Shown: positions 31,901 through 41,330 of the stretch, one piece after another
How positions within the stretch are numbered: the first letter of the stretch is position 1
Layout of the letters: each line of letters begins with the position of its first letter
Source: Scalesia atractyloides
Taxonomy: Eukaryota; Streptophyta; Magnoliopsida; Asterales; Asteraceae
Direction of reading: 5' to 3'
DNA length: 64,000 nucleotides
Assembly (NCBI GenBank): GCA_947069175.1
Contig: CAMTDV010001633.1
Span: 56,960,102-57,024,101 of the forward strand
Position numbers and translations under genes: made by a program
The notes under the pieces: generated by a model
Told to the model about the DNA's origin: nothing
Database searches by the model: none
What the model saw: the letters and a program-made list of their open reading frames with translations, nothing else

Positions 31901-32985
31901 AATATTTGAAAATGTTAATCTTATAGACAACTTCAAATTTAATTTACTCAGTGTTTCATAAATGAGTGACAAAGGTAATGGCTCATTTGTTTACAAAGAC
32001 AACTTGTAAAATCATTAGACCTGAGGCTGTTAAAAGGATTGACAAAATTATAGATGAAAGCACTGCACAACTTGTTGCTCATAGAAGTGGCAATGTTTAT
32101 GTAGTAGATATGTCCAAAGAAAACCCAAAATCCAATGTATGCCTGTTCTCCAGTTGCCTCAACAAAAGAAACAGAGTTATGGCATAAAAGGTTGGACGAA
32201 GTTAATTTGAAAATAACTAACACTTTACCAAAGGAAAACCTTTTCAGAGGACTGCCAACCATACAATTCAAGTATGATGAACATTGTGTTTCCTGTTTAA
32301 AAGGTGAACAACATAAGTCATCATAACCCATTGAAGAGTTCAAAACAACCAAATGTTTACAATTGTTGCATATGGATTTGTTTGGCTTAGTCAAAATCAT
32401 GAGCTTGAGGAAAAAGAGATATTGCTTAGTAATAGTTGATGATTTTTCTAGGTTTACTTGAACCTACTTTTACACTCAAAAGATGAACTGCAAGTATTTT
32501 AAAAGAGTTTATCACAAAAGTTGAAAAACAATATGATCTACCTGTAAAGTCTCTCAAGAGTGACAACAGGACTGAGTTCAGAAATCAAGAACTTGATGAG
32601 TTCTATGTGTCAAAAGGAATAATGAGACAATTCAGTATTCCCAGGACACCCGAACAAAATGGGGTTGTTATTGAGGCTGCAAGAACTATGCTTGTAGATT
32701 CTGATCTCCCATTGTCCTTTTGGGCAGAGGCTGTGAATACTGCATGCTATGTTCAAAACACGGTCTTAATAAATTCTAGGCATCAAAAGGCTGCCTGTGA
32801 AATTTTGTTCAAAATAAAACCATTAATCTCATTTTTCAAAATCTTTGGTTGCCCATGATTTATTTTGAATCTCAAAGATTCAATTTCAAAATTTGCAGCC
32901 AAAGTGGATTGTGGATATTTCTTGGGATATTCTTCTACAACCAAGGCCTATAAAGTGTTTAACACAAGGACCAAGACGTAGAAGA
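31901..32985 (+). pseudogene. Cop2 integrase remnant
   Basis: Pieces in order: QLVAHRSGNVYVVDM (31966-32187), LWHKRLDEVNLK and CVSCLKGEQHKSS (zinc region, the second His of the motif changed to Asp/Glu), HMDLFGLVK, VIVDDFSRF, SDNRTEFRN, then TPEQNGVV joined directly to IEAARTML. The segment with the catalytic Glu is deleted at about 32670. The 3' part has NSRHQKAACEILFKIKPLI. Confidence 0.75.
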
Positions 32986-34519
32986 AATCTTGAATGTAAA
33001 TTTCAATGAATTATCATCCTTGAAAATCCCTAAAAATCCAGCAAAACTCTTTGATCTTAAAAAATTCAATTTTGAAGAATTAACTACAAAGGTTGAGGTT
33101 GATACATGTAAATCAAAAGCAGTGCAACATGATTATAGATTTGACATTGAGATGCCATCCCAATACAAAGTCTCTTCTGATCCACAAAGTTCATTTGCTC
33201 AAAACAACATTCAGTCCACAACAACTAAAACCACTGTTGACCAAAGTCAACCTCAAACCACTGATGCTGCATATGGTCAAACCACTGATCTATCCTCTAC
33301 ATCAAATTCCCCTCTTAGGCCAATCCCACCACCACCATTTCAAACCACTGTTGACAATACTACAATGAAAACAGAGGTTTCACCAGAAAGTTTCCCAATT
33401 TTGCGCTTCATCACAAAATTTCATTATTCCATACATTGGAAACATTATCTTCCACATATCTCATCCACAAGAACAAGTTATAGGAGATATCAATGCATGT
33501 GTGCTAACAAGAAGCTTAACCTCAAATATCTCCCTAAATGCTGGCTTTCTGTCACTAATTCAACCTGTCAAATACCAAGAGGCATTAAAAGACAACAGTT
33601 GGGATGCAAGAAGAGCTTCTTCAGTTTAAAAGACAACAAGTATGGGAACTTGTACCATTACCAAAGGACACGTGTCCAATTGGTACAAAATGGGTCTTCA
33701 AAAATAAAACTGATGAAAGAGGCATTGTTATAAAAAAGCAAAGCTAGACTTGTGGTTCAAGGTAACAGACAAGAAGAAGGGATAGACTATGATGAAACCT
33801 TTGCTCCTATAGTAAGGTTGGAAGCTATAAGATTCTTCTTGGCCTTTGTTTTCAACCACAACAAGAAGGTGTATTCGATGAATATAAAGTGTGCTTTTCT
33901 CGAGGGAAAATCCAAGAAGAGGTCTATGTGTGTCAACCACCTGGATTTGAAGACACATTCCATCCTGATTATGTCTACAGGCTAAACAAAGCTCTGTATT
34001 GACTAAAACAAGCACCAAGGGCTGATATGATACTCTATCCACTTTTCTCTTATCCAATGAATTTAAAAGAGGTAAAATTGATAAACTATGTGGAAAAGGA
34101 AGGATCTGCTAATTGTGCAGATCTATGTGGATGATATCATTTTTGGATCCACGTGTGATAAACTGTGTGATGAATTTAGAAAATTTATGACATCTCAATT
34201 TAAAATGAGTGCCATGGGTCAAAACAAATATGTTAAAACTATCTTAAAAAAGTTTGACATGAATGATTGTAAACCATGTGCTACCGCCATGAGTACAAGC
34301 AAACCATTCATATATGATGAAAAGGATGAGTTAATAGATCAGACACTTTACAAATGTATGATTGGGTCATTGATGTACTTAACTGCATCAATGCCTGATA
34401 TTATGTTTGCAACATGTGTCTGTGCAAGATATCAATCATCACCTAGAAAGTCAAATTTAGTAGCTGTAAAAAGGATATTCAGATATCTCAAAGGTGTTCC
34501 CACACTTGGTATCTGGTAG
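32986..34519 (+). pseudogene. Cop2 linker and reverse transcriptase
   Basis: The linker at 32990-33370 is rich in Thr, Gln and Pro. RT words follow: LVPLPKD and GTKWVFKNKTDE (about 33650-33720), EEGIDYDETFAPIVRLEAIR, then IYVDDIIFGSTCDK at 34118-34160 with YVDD intact. After KMSAMG the frame goes straight to QNKYVKTILKKFDMNDCKPC, missing about 30 residues of the thumb. It ends SNLVAVKRIFRYLKGVPTLG and then a stop at 34519. Confidence 0.75.
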
Positions 34520-34781
34520 CCAGCTAATGGGAATATTGAGCTTTCAGGTTTCTCAGATAGTGATTTTGTTGGTTGTCATAAGACAAGGAAGTCAACATTA
34601 GGAGGCTGCAAATTCCTAGGAAATGCCTTGGTCTCATGGCAGAGCAAAAAGCAAACAATAGTCTCTAATTCTACAGCAGAGGCAGAGTATATAGCTGCTG
34701 CAAGTTGCACTGCTCAGCCCCTGTGGCTTTAAAATCAATTGCTTGATTTTGGTATAACTGCTTTAAAGATACCATTAATCT
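34520..34781 (+). pseudogene. Cop2 RNase H, cut by Gy3
   Basis: It encodes LSGFSDSDFVGCHKTRKST, VSWQSKKQTIVSNSTAEAEY and AAASCTAQPLWL, a stop, then LLDFGITALKIPL. It breaks at 34781/34782 where the Gy3 LTR begins. Cop1 shows about 80 further residues; only the last dozen codons reappear at 45228. Confidence 0.75.
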
Positions 34782-34963
34782 TGTAACATCCGTCGAAAAA
34801 CGGGTTTCCAAAACCCGTTTCGTTTATTAATCGAATAGTCAGTTATAATTTTCGTTGCGTCTATATTGTTCATTTTAATTTTAAACAATACATATTTAAT
34901 AAACATTGTTAGAATTTTAAACCATAATTAATAAATAATAAAAATAAGACAATAAAAAAATAA

Positions 34964-35035
34964 ATGAGGCTGCGGGTTTCGAACCCGGGTCAGCCGCTTC
35001 AACAAACAAACACTACACCACTCCGCCACATGACA
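34964..35035 (-). repeat. tRNA-like module 0 in Gy3 LTR (reverse strand)
   Basis: The minus strand has an A-box-like TGGCGGAGTGGT and a B-box GGGTTCGAAACCC about 45 bases apart, close to tRNA spacing (one base short). In the right LTR copy (about 43039-43110) the T-arm is a perfect CCGGG-TTCGAAA-CCCGG. The acceptor arms do not pair, so this is not a functional tRNA gene. Confidence 0.65.
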
Positions 35036-35170
35036 CATTTGTGTAATTACTGAAACAAATAATACTTAAATTAAAACTCGAATTCAAAACCGGACTTCAG
35101 CGCGGCAGAACTCGCAATCACCGGAAAATCCGGCAATCCGCGAGTTTAGCCATTTTCCTTTTGACTATAA

Positions 35171-35234
35171 CGTTATAACCGACTTCGACATCGGTTATAA
35201 CCGACGTCTAACAGTCAGTTGCGGTCGTAACCGC
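35171..35234. promoter_or_regulatory. Dyad words CGGTTATAACCG upstream of Gy3 TATA box
   Basis: CGTTATAACCG (35171), the perfect palindrome CGGTTATAACCG (35192-35203) and GCGGTCGTAACCGC (35221-35234) lie 60-125 bp upstream of the TATA box. The same set is present in the right LTR at about 43244-43308. TAACCG/CGGTTA resembles MYB-type core sites; binding is inference. Confidence 0.5.
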
Positions 35235-35295
35235 CGGAGAAACTTTGACCACGAATCAAGACCAAATTCGGACTCAATACATTCTGTTTCTTCCT

Positions 35296-35303
35296 TATAA
35301 ATA
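35296..35303 (+). promoter_or_regulatory. TATA box of Gy3 5' LTR
   Basis: TATAAATA followed by CCCACCC. It is conserved in the right LTR at 43371-43378 and is the best promoter candidate in the LTR. Confidence 0.7.
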
Positions 35304-35895
35304 CCCACCCAAACCTCTGGTAACCTTTTCGCTCAAAATCGCACAATCTCTCGAAGCTTTAGCACTCGCCGGAGATATTCTGCATTCGCCGGACTTTCAC
35401 CGGAAAACCGAGACTTACTTCAAATCAGTAAATTTCTTGACTCTTTTGTTTGTAATCCATTATTAGACATATATTAACTTCAATCCTTCAACCAGAATCG
35501 GTCCCAGACAACGTTGCAAGGAATTTCTAGACTCGCCGGAAAATCACTGGAAATTCCGAAGTCTCGCTGTGAATCGGTACAATCATCTAAACCCCCTGAT
35601 ATCCCTTGTTTAGTAACTTAATTTCACAACTCGTTGATCAAAATTGTTAATTGATTCACTCAGACGGAAGTCACAAATCAGAGCCGACGACTCTTGCCGG
35701 AAATCTGAGAAAGACATTCTAATCAGTACATTTAACTCCGTAACCCTCTTTATCCTATTCATTCCAATCAATTATATGTTCGATGACCGATTTAAACAAG
35801 AACAGTCGGATATCTTTGTTCTGTGTCTTTATAAATGAAGAAGACGAAGTCGAAATGTGTATAAGTTTAATTAAAACTGAATATTTAACCGGGTT

Positions 35896-35968
35896 AGACA
35901 CACAGTCCAGCGGTGGACTGTGTGCAATCATAAAACTCACATCACGAGTTCGAATCACACAACGTACC
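35896..35968 (+). repeat. tRNA-like module 1 in Gy3 LTR
   Basis: Counting CAGTCCAGCGGTGG as starting at tRNA position 8, the D-stem GTCC/GGAC forms and the T-loop TTC falls exactly at position 54 (GAGTTCGAATC). The acceptor arms are not complementary. It is repeated at 43971-44043 in the right LTR, with one change in the B-box (TTCAAAT). Confidence 0.65.
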
Positions 35969-36062
35969 GACTTTCAGAAATAAATCCAATATTTTTAGAA
36001 CTGAATCATAACAAGTCACAGTATGTTTATAAGAGTAATATAATCCGTGAGTTAAACAGATT

Positions 36063-36135
36063 AGACACATAGCCCAACTGGTTGGGCTGTGCGCATACGA
36101 ACCGAAGGACCCGAGTTCGACTCCGGGTCCCTGCA
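36063..36135 (+). repeat. tRNA-like module 2 in Gy3 LTR
   Basis: A-box TAGCCCAACTGG at positions 8-19, perfect D-stem GCCC/GGGC, and the B-box GAGTTCGACTC with TT at positions 54-55. A GGACCCG/CGGGTCC stem brackets the T-loop. It is repeated at 44138-44210. It starts 167 bp after module 1. Confidence 0.7.
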
Positions 36136-36231
36136 ACCGGTTCGGCCATTTTAAATCGTTTTAATATAAACCCAATAAAATAACAATTAATTAGTATATA
36201 TATATAATTAAAACAGAGAATATTTCGGGTT

Positions 36232-36304
36232 AAACACGTAGCTCAGTTGGTAGAGCTGCGTGCACGCGTACGAGAGGTCTCGGGTTCGAACCTCACTCAG
36301 CGCA
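36232..36304 (+). repeat. tRNA-like module 3 in Gy3 LTR
   Basis: A consensus A-box TAGCTCAGTTGG, a canonical D-arm GCTC-AGTTGGTA-GAGC, and a consensus B-box GGTTCGAACC with TTC at positions 54-56. This is the most tRNA-like of the set. The anticodon arm and acceptor arm are not convincing. It is repeated at 44299-44371. It starts 169 bp after module 2. Confidence 0.75.
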
Positions 36305-36846
36305 TGAATAAACTGAATCCGACCGGTCAACGGTCAAAGTCAAAAAGTCAACATTTTTATATATTTTTATTTTTTTTATTTAATCAGAAAATTATTTAAA
36401 AATACTTAAAAATAATATTTTTAAAGTTAGAAAATGTCCTTAAACTCACAAAAATAAATCTAAAAATCCTATTAAGATTATGAATTAAAAGAATTAATCT
36501 CAAATAAAATCCATTTATTTACCGAACCATTTCGTTATTATTTTAGGTTAGTTTTCCTCGTCGATCAAATCCCAAAACTCGTACGCATCCAACGTCATCA
36601 AAAGAACGCACCCAATGTGAGTGAATCTCTATCAATTCCCCATTTTAATCATGTTTTGGGGTGTATCATGTGTCGTTTAATTCCTTATTATATTTAAACA
36701 CTTTTGCATCAATCATATCCGTGATCAAATGTGTATGTATCAATTGTTGTGTGAATTATGTTTAGATTGAAGTTATCATTGTCAGTACATGCATTTCATT
36801 AGGCCCATCAGCTCCCCGTGGGATACGGGTTGAGTATCAGGTGCCT

Positions 36847-36960
36847 CATTCGATCAGCTCCGTTTGATTGAGCCTTGATCTCACATACATCATCATTCAT
36901 GTCATTCGATCGGCTCCGTTTGATTGAGCCTTGATCTCAAATACATCATCATTTATGTCA
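36847..36960 (+). repeat. 56-bp tandem duplication in Gy3 LTR
   Basis: Two units begin CATTCGATCRGCTCCGTTTG at 36847 and 36903 and differ at few bases. It is also present in the right LTR at about 44908-45020. Confidence 0.85.
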
Positions 36961-37363
36961 TTTTCTCATCCAATGTGGTTTGTGTTTGTTTATATATATA
37001 TGTTTGCTCACATGTGATTATTGCACAAATTTTCAATATTAAATACAACAAGAGATTAATAACAATGTTTTTTTAAGGTTCACTCGCCAACTGTTGTTGA
37101 CCCAAAATATCCCCCGTTTTACACATGATACAGGTGATCCAGTTGAGGCAAGAAACACATAGGAAGGCTTAGAAGAATAAATCAGTTTAAGCTTTGGATT
37201 GTTTTACTTAGTTTCATTTTCCTTGTAAATGTATGGATTTGATTTGAATAATTAAGTTGTAATTTGAATTTAATAATATGAAACATTTTAGTAAACATCA
37301 TGAGCTTTGGTGATAACCCAATTACGCCCCCACTTTTATTCCTCTGCGGGTCGGGGTGTGACA

Positions 37364-37380
37364 GATTGGTATCAGAGCCA
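37364..37380 (+). other. Gy3 primer-binding site
   Basis: GATTGGTATCAGAGCCA directly after the LTR end GTGTGACA. It is the standard plant initiator-Met tRNA site and is intact. Confidence 0.85.
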
Positions 37381-38167
37381 TGACTATAGGGATATAGGAT
37401 AGGTTATTAGACCCTTAGAGCCTATACTATAGTTGATTAAAATTTTAAATTGTTTATGCGTTACATACAAAATTCATGATGTTTATATGCTTTATGTTTA
37501 TTGTTACATTCAATGTTATGCAAGCATGTTCATAAGTACATATTATTATACAATGCTCATCATGTATCATATCCTCAAAACATATCATATCCATGAGAGC
37601 ACACACCTCACAATTCCCATGATTTTTGCAACGATTTTTGTATTTTTCAAATCACATCAAAGTGAATTCTCATGACGGGCATGTAGTAACTGGAAGGGTA
37701 CGAGTACCGGTAGTCGGAACGTCCTGTCTAGGCTTGGCATTCGTATAAATCCAAAATAAAGGACCAGTTTGCCTAACTGGGGACTAACGATGAGAGTACG
37801 AAGGACCTATTAGGCCAAAGCATGCTATACCAAACGTCGTGTGAGCTAACCCCACTTTGAGTTGTCATTGTGTCTACACCTGGACACCCTCCTACCATAC
37901 ATCTCCCAATCATATTTCATGGTTTTCATTCGGGTGATGCGAGTGTTAAACCGCCAACACCAATGTGAATCCTACTAAGCCAATAGTCATGGGGGCCCAC
38001 ATGACTATACAGGCGATGGTATGGGACATTGGAGGCCCAAACATGAGCAAACCCAAGACATCCTATGGATGTAGTTGCATTATTGATGATTATGTTTTTT
38101 TTTTAAAACGACACATGACACCTATAAACTTCTTAAACTCACCATCTTCCTATGTATGCTCCTGTAG
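37381..38167 (+). other. Gy3 leader
   Basis: About 790 bp between the primer site and gag, with no coding sequence. It includes a T-run at 38096-38104. The 102-residue frame at 37965 overlaps gag in another frame and has no motif. Confidence 0.6.
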
Positions 38168-38983
38168 ATGTCGGCTAGGCAACTACGTGGAGGTAGAAAG
38201 TCAGGAAGATCCAATGAACGCTTGGCCACTCAGATTGCTAAACAAATGGCCACGGTACTTCCTGACATCGTGATTCAAGTTCAACAAGCTCTCATCGCGA
38301 ATCCCATCAACCCTCCCAATCAAGAAGACCAGAACGTCGACAACCCTCCCTCCAAAAAGTGCTCCTACAAACACTTCAAATCTTGCGATCCCCCAAAGTA
38401 TGAAGGGACCGAAGGTGTTACTGCTCTCCTCCACTGGTTTGAAGAAATGGAGAACACCTTCCTCAATTGCGATTGTCCCAAGGATCGCAAGGTACGTTAC
38501 GCAACTGGGAGACTGTTTGGGGTAGCCCTTACCTGGTGGAACACAGAAAAGGGTAAGAGAGGAGTCGAAGATGCTATGGCCTTAACATGGGAAGAGTTAA
38601 GGGAAATCATGACAAGACGCTTCTGTCCAAGAAGCGAAATCAAAAAGTTGGAAGATGAATTCCACTCGATAAAACAAAAGGAAGGAGATCATACTTCCTA
38701 CAACAAAAGATTTCTCGAGCTGAATCAGATGATCCCTAATTTGTTCACCCCTGTGTACCGCTTGGTTGAACATTACATTCGAGGCCTTCCCTCGAAAATT
38801 CAAGACTCGGTTCTAAGCACTTCGCCTGCAACACTTGAAGCCGCAATGGAATTAGCTACCGAACTTACTGAGAATCTCATCCGAAACGGCAAATTCAAGG
38901 ATGAGAAAAAGAAAGCCCCCATTGAGGCCCAAACTTCAAACCATTCCATCTCCTCTTCAAAGTTTGCTGGTAAGAGGAAATGA
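38168..38983 (+). CDS. Gy3 gag (capsid part)
   Basis: The 271-residue frame starts MSARQLRGGRKSGRSNER at 38168, ten bases after a stop-rich leader. It carries the gypsy gag signature: ALLHWFEEMENTF, ALTWWNTEKGKRG, TWEELREIMTRRFCPRSEIK, YNKRFLELNQMIP. It ends at a TGA at 38981, beyond which the knuckle region continues in another frame, so the normal Gag is longer and this is a truncated product. The capsid part itself has no internal damage. Gag packages element RNA in the cytoplasm. Confidence 0.8.
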   Translation: MSARQLRGGRKSGRSNERLATQIAKQMATVLPDIVIQVQQALIANPINPPNQEDQNVDNPPSKKCSYKHFKSCDPPKYEGTEGVTALLHWFEEMENTFLNCDCPKDRKVRYATGRLFGVALTWWNTEKGKRGVEDAMALTWEELREIMTRRFCPRSEIKKLEDEFHSIKQKEGDHTSYNKRFLELNQMIPNLFTPVYRLVEHYIRGLPSKIQDSVLSTSPATLEAAMELATELTENLIRNGKFKDEKKKAPIEAQTSNHSISSSKFAGKRK

Positions 38984-39480
38984 AACAAACAGAAATTTTG
39001 CCGTCACACAAACAAACCTTCCTATCACTGCCGCACCAATTACCCAAATTGCTCCCTCGGCTGCACCATTTAAAAAGCCATACACCGGCCCATACCCAAA
39101 ATGCAACCGTTGTCAATACCATCACCTCCCCGAAACTCCTTGCCAACATTGCACCAGCTGCGGCCGTGCGGGTCACACTATTCAAACTTGTCGCACACTT
39201 CAACGAATGAACCGCAACCAACCCTCAACCCAAACCCACCATCAGCTAGTGGGTCAAGCCCAACAACCTTTACTTCTACCACCTGCACAACATATAGCCC
39301 AATCCAACTACCAACCCAACTACCCCATGATGCAACCCATGCGAGCATGTTACAATTGTGGAGACCCGAACCACTTCAGGAACACATGTCCACGCTTGGT
39401 GAACATCATCCATGCCCAAGCTCAAGCAAATCCGGTAAACCAAGCTAACCAAGCTCCTCCACCTGCTAGAGGAAGAGCTT
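38984..39480 (+). pseudogene. Gy3 gag zinc-knuckle region
   Basis: In the frame of 38901-40514 the sequence encodes YPKCNRCQYHHLPETPCQHC, SCGRAGHTIQTC and CYNCGDPNHFRNTC, a Cys/His cluster plus a classical CCHC knuckle. It is out of frame with the capsid part because of a shift near 38985-39000. Gln/Pro/Asn-rich linkers separate the knuckles. Confidence 0.75.
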
Positions 39481-39990
39481 TCAACATCAACGCCAACCAA
39501 GCTAGGGCCGACAACAACGTGGTTAACAGTACGTTTCTCATCAATGGTAGTTATGCATCCATGTTATTCGATACTGGCGCGGATAAGAGTTTTGTGTCCT
39601 TAGAATTTGAACCTATCCTCAACCAAATTCGTGATAATCTCATGGAATCTCTAACGGTGGAAGTTGCTGACGGAAAACCAGTCTCATTAAACTCTATTAT
39701 ACGAAATTGTACCCTCACTCTAAACGATCACGATTTTCCAGTTGACCTCATTCCTATGAAGTTGGGAAGTTTCGACATTATAATCGTTATGGACTGGCTC
39801 AGCCAACATCATGCTGAAGTTGTATGCCGCGAAAAGTTCATTCGCATTCCTCTTGCAGGCGGTCAGACCCTACGAATCTTTGGAGAAACCCCTTCGAAAG
39901 GACTCAAATTGATGTCCTGCCTTCAAGCCCGAAAATATCTCTGCAAGAACTATGTCGCATTCCTAACTCACGTCGTCAAGAAGGGAAACA
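39481..39990 (+). pseudogene. Gy3 aspartic protease
   Basis: ASMLFDTGADKSFVSLEF at about 39556-39610 carries the D-T-G active-site triplet. Further on are VEVADGKPVSLNS and LGSFDIIIVMDWLSQHHAEV, the usual second half of the gypsy protease, with Val where Gly is common in the GMDWL word. The frame is open but lies downstream of the gag break, so it would not be made in the normal fusion. Confidence 0.75.
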
Positions 39991-40980
39991 AGGAGAAGAA
40001 ACTCGAAGACATACCTGTAGTGAAAGAATTCCCACAAGTCTTTCCCGACGACATCTCAGGACTTCCTCCCATGAGAGAAGTCGAATTCCACATTGATCTT
40101 ATACCTGGCGCTACACCAGTCGCAAAATCTCCTTATAGGTTTGCCCCATCCGAAATGCAAGAGCTGGCCAGTCAACTGCAAGAGCTGACTGACAAAGGAT
40201 TCATACGTCCTAGCTCATCGCCTAAGGGTGTACCTGTTCTTTTTGTGAAGAAGAAAGATGGAACGTTTCGCATGTGTATCGACTACAGAGAACTCAACAA
40301 GTTAACGGTCAAGAACCGCTACCCATTACCCCACATCGATGACCTTCTAGACCAACTTCAAGGCGCCACCTGTTTTTCAAAAATCGACCTTCGTTCTGGT
40401 TATCATCAGCTCAGAGTACATGAAGAAGACGTCTCGTTATGGTCATTACGAATTCATGGTCATGCCATTTGGTTTAACCAACGCCCCATCTGTCTTCATG
40501 GATCTAATGAATAGGGTATGCAAACCCTACCTCGACCGCTTTGTCATAGTCTTCATCGACGACATCCTCATCTACTCAAAGTCTAAATCCGATCATGAAC
40601 GACACCTTCGACTTATCCTTACACTCTTAAGGACTGAAAAGCTGTACGCTAAGTTCTCGAAATGTGAATTCTGGTTAAGAGAAGTACAATTCCTTGGACA
40701 CGTCGTCAATGACAAGGGAATTCATGTTGATCCTTCAAAATCAAGGCAGTGCAGGAATGGCAAGCGCCACGTACCCCTACCGAAGTAAGGTCATTTCTTG
40801 GTTTGGCTGGTTACTATCACCGCTTCATTGCTAATTTTTCCCGTATTGCTGTACCACTCACGGCTTTGACTCATAAAGGAAAACCCTTCATATGGGGACG
40901 TAAACAAGAAGAAGCCTTCCAAACCCTTAAGCAAAAGCTTTGTGACGCACCTATCCTCACACTCCCTGAGGGTTGTGATG
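39991..40980 (+). pseudogene. Gy3 reverse transcriptase
   Basis: The first frame, to 40514, encodes EFPQVFPDDISGLPP, FVKKKDGTFRMCIDYREL and NRYPLPHIDDLLDQLQGATC, then GYHQLRVHEEDV. There a small deletion near 40432 removes several codons and shifts the frame. Frame 40420-40788 continues with MPFGLTNAPSVFMDLMNRV and the catalytic VFIDDILIY at 40549-40575. Another one-base shift near 40740 moves to 40749-41012 with FLGLAGYYHRFIANFSRIA and GRKQEEAFQTLKQKL. Confidence 0.9.
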
Positions 40981-41330
40981 ACTTCGTAGTTTATTGCGAC
41001 GCGTCAGGGTAAGGACTAGGTTGTGTATTAATGCAAAGAGGAAAAGTGATAGCCTATGCTTCTAGGCAACTCAAAGTTCATGAAAAGAATTACACCACCC
41101 ATGACCTGGAACTTGGAGTCGTTGTGTTCGCTCTCAAGATATGGAGACATTACCTCTACGGTACCAAGTGTGAAATATACACTGACCACAAGAGTCTGCA
41201 ACATATCTTCAATCAGAAGGAGTTGAATATGAGGCAACGAAGATGGGTCTAACTTCTTAACGACTACGACTGTGAAATTCGTATCATCCTGGAAAGGCAA
41301 ATGTGGTGGCTGATGCACTCAGTCGAAAAG
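40981..41330 (+). pseudogene. Gy3 RNase H
   Basis: FVVYCDASG is followed by an in-frame TAA at 41010. In the same frame come LGCVLMQRGKVIAYASRQLK, TTHDLELGVVVFALKIWRH and CEIYTDHKSLQHIFNQKELN, ending at a second TAA at 41250. A one-base shift near 41283 then leads into VVADALSRK. The domain order is normal. Confidence 0.85.

Larger units (their letters stand above)
34782..37363 (+). repeat. Gy3 5' LTR (2582 bp), with tRNA-like modules
   Basis: It begins TGTAACATCCGTCG and ends GGTCGGGGTGTGACA. U3 holds a reverse-strand tRNA-like module (34964-35035) and CGGTTATAACCG-type dyads (35171-35234). A TATA box is at 35296-35303. The transcribed part holds three tRNA-like modules (35896-36304) and a 56-bp tandem duplication (36847-36960). 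Short frames in it, for example near 35245, are repeated in the other LTR and are not genes. Confidence 0.9.

Noticed and set aside
33093..33368. 91-residue frame in the Cop2 linker
   Set aside because: Alternative-frame reading of the Thr/Gln/Pro linker; no counterpart in Cop1.
35896..36304. Functional tRNA genes
   Set aside because: D- and T-loop positions are right, but acceptor stems do not pair and anticodon arms are poor. Recorded as tRNA-like repeats instead.
39101..39500. Frames overlapping Gy3 gag/protease on both strands
   Set aside because: Shadows of the knuckle and linker coding region. Only one frame keeps Cys/His motifs.
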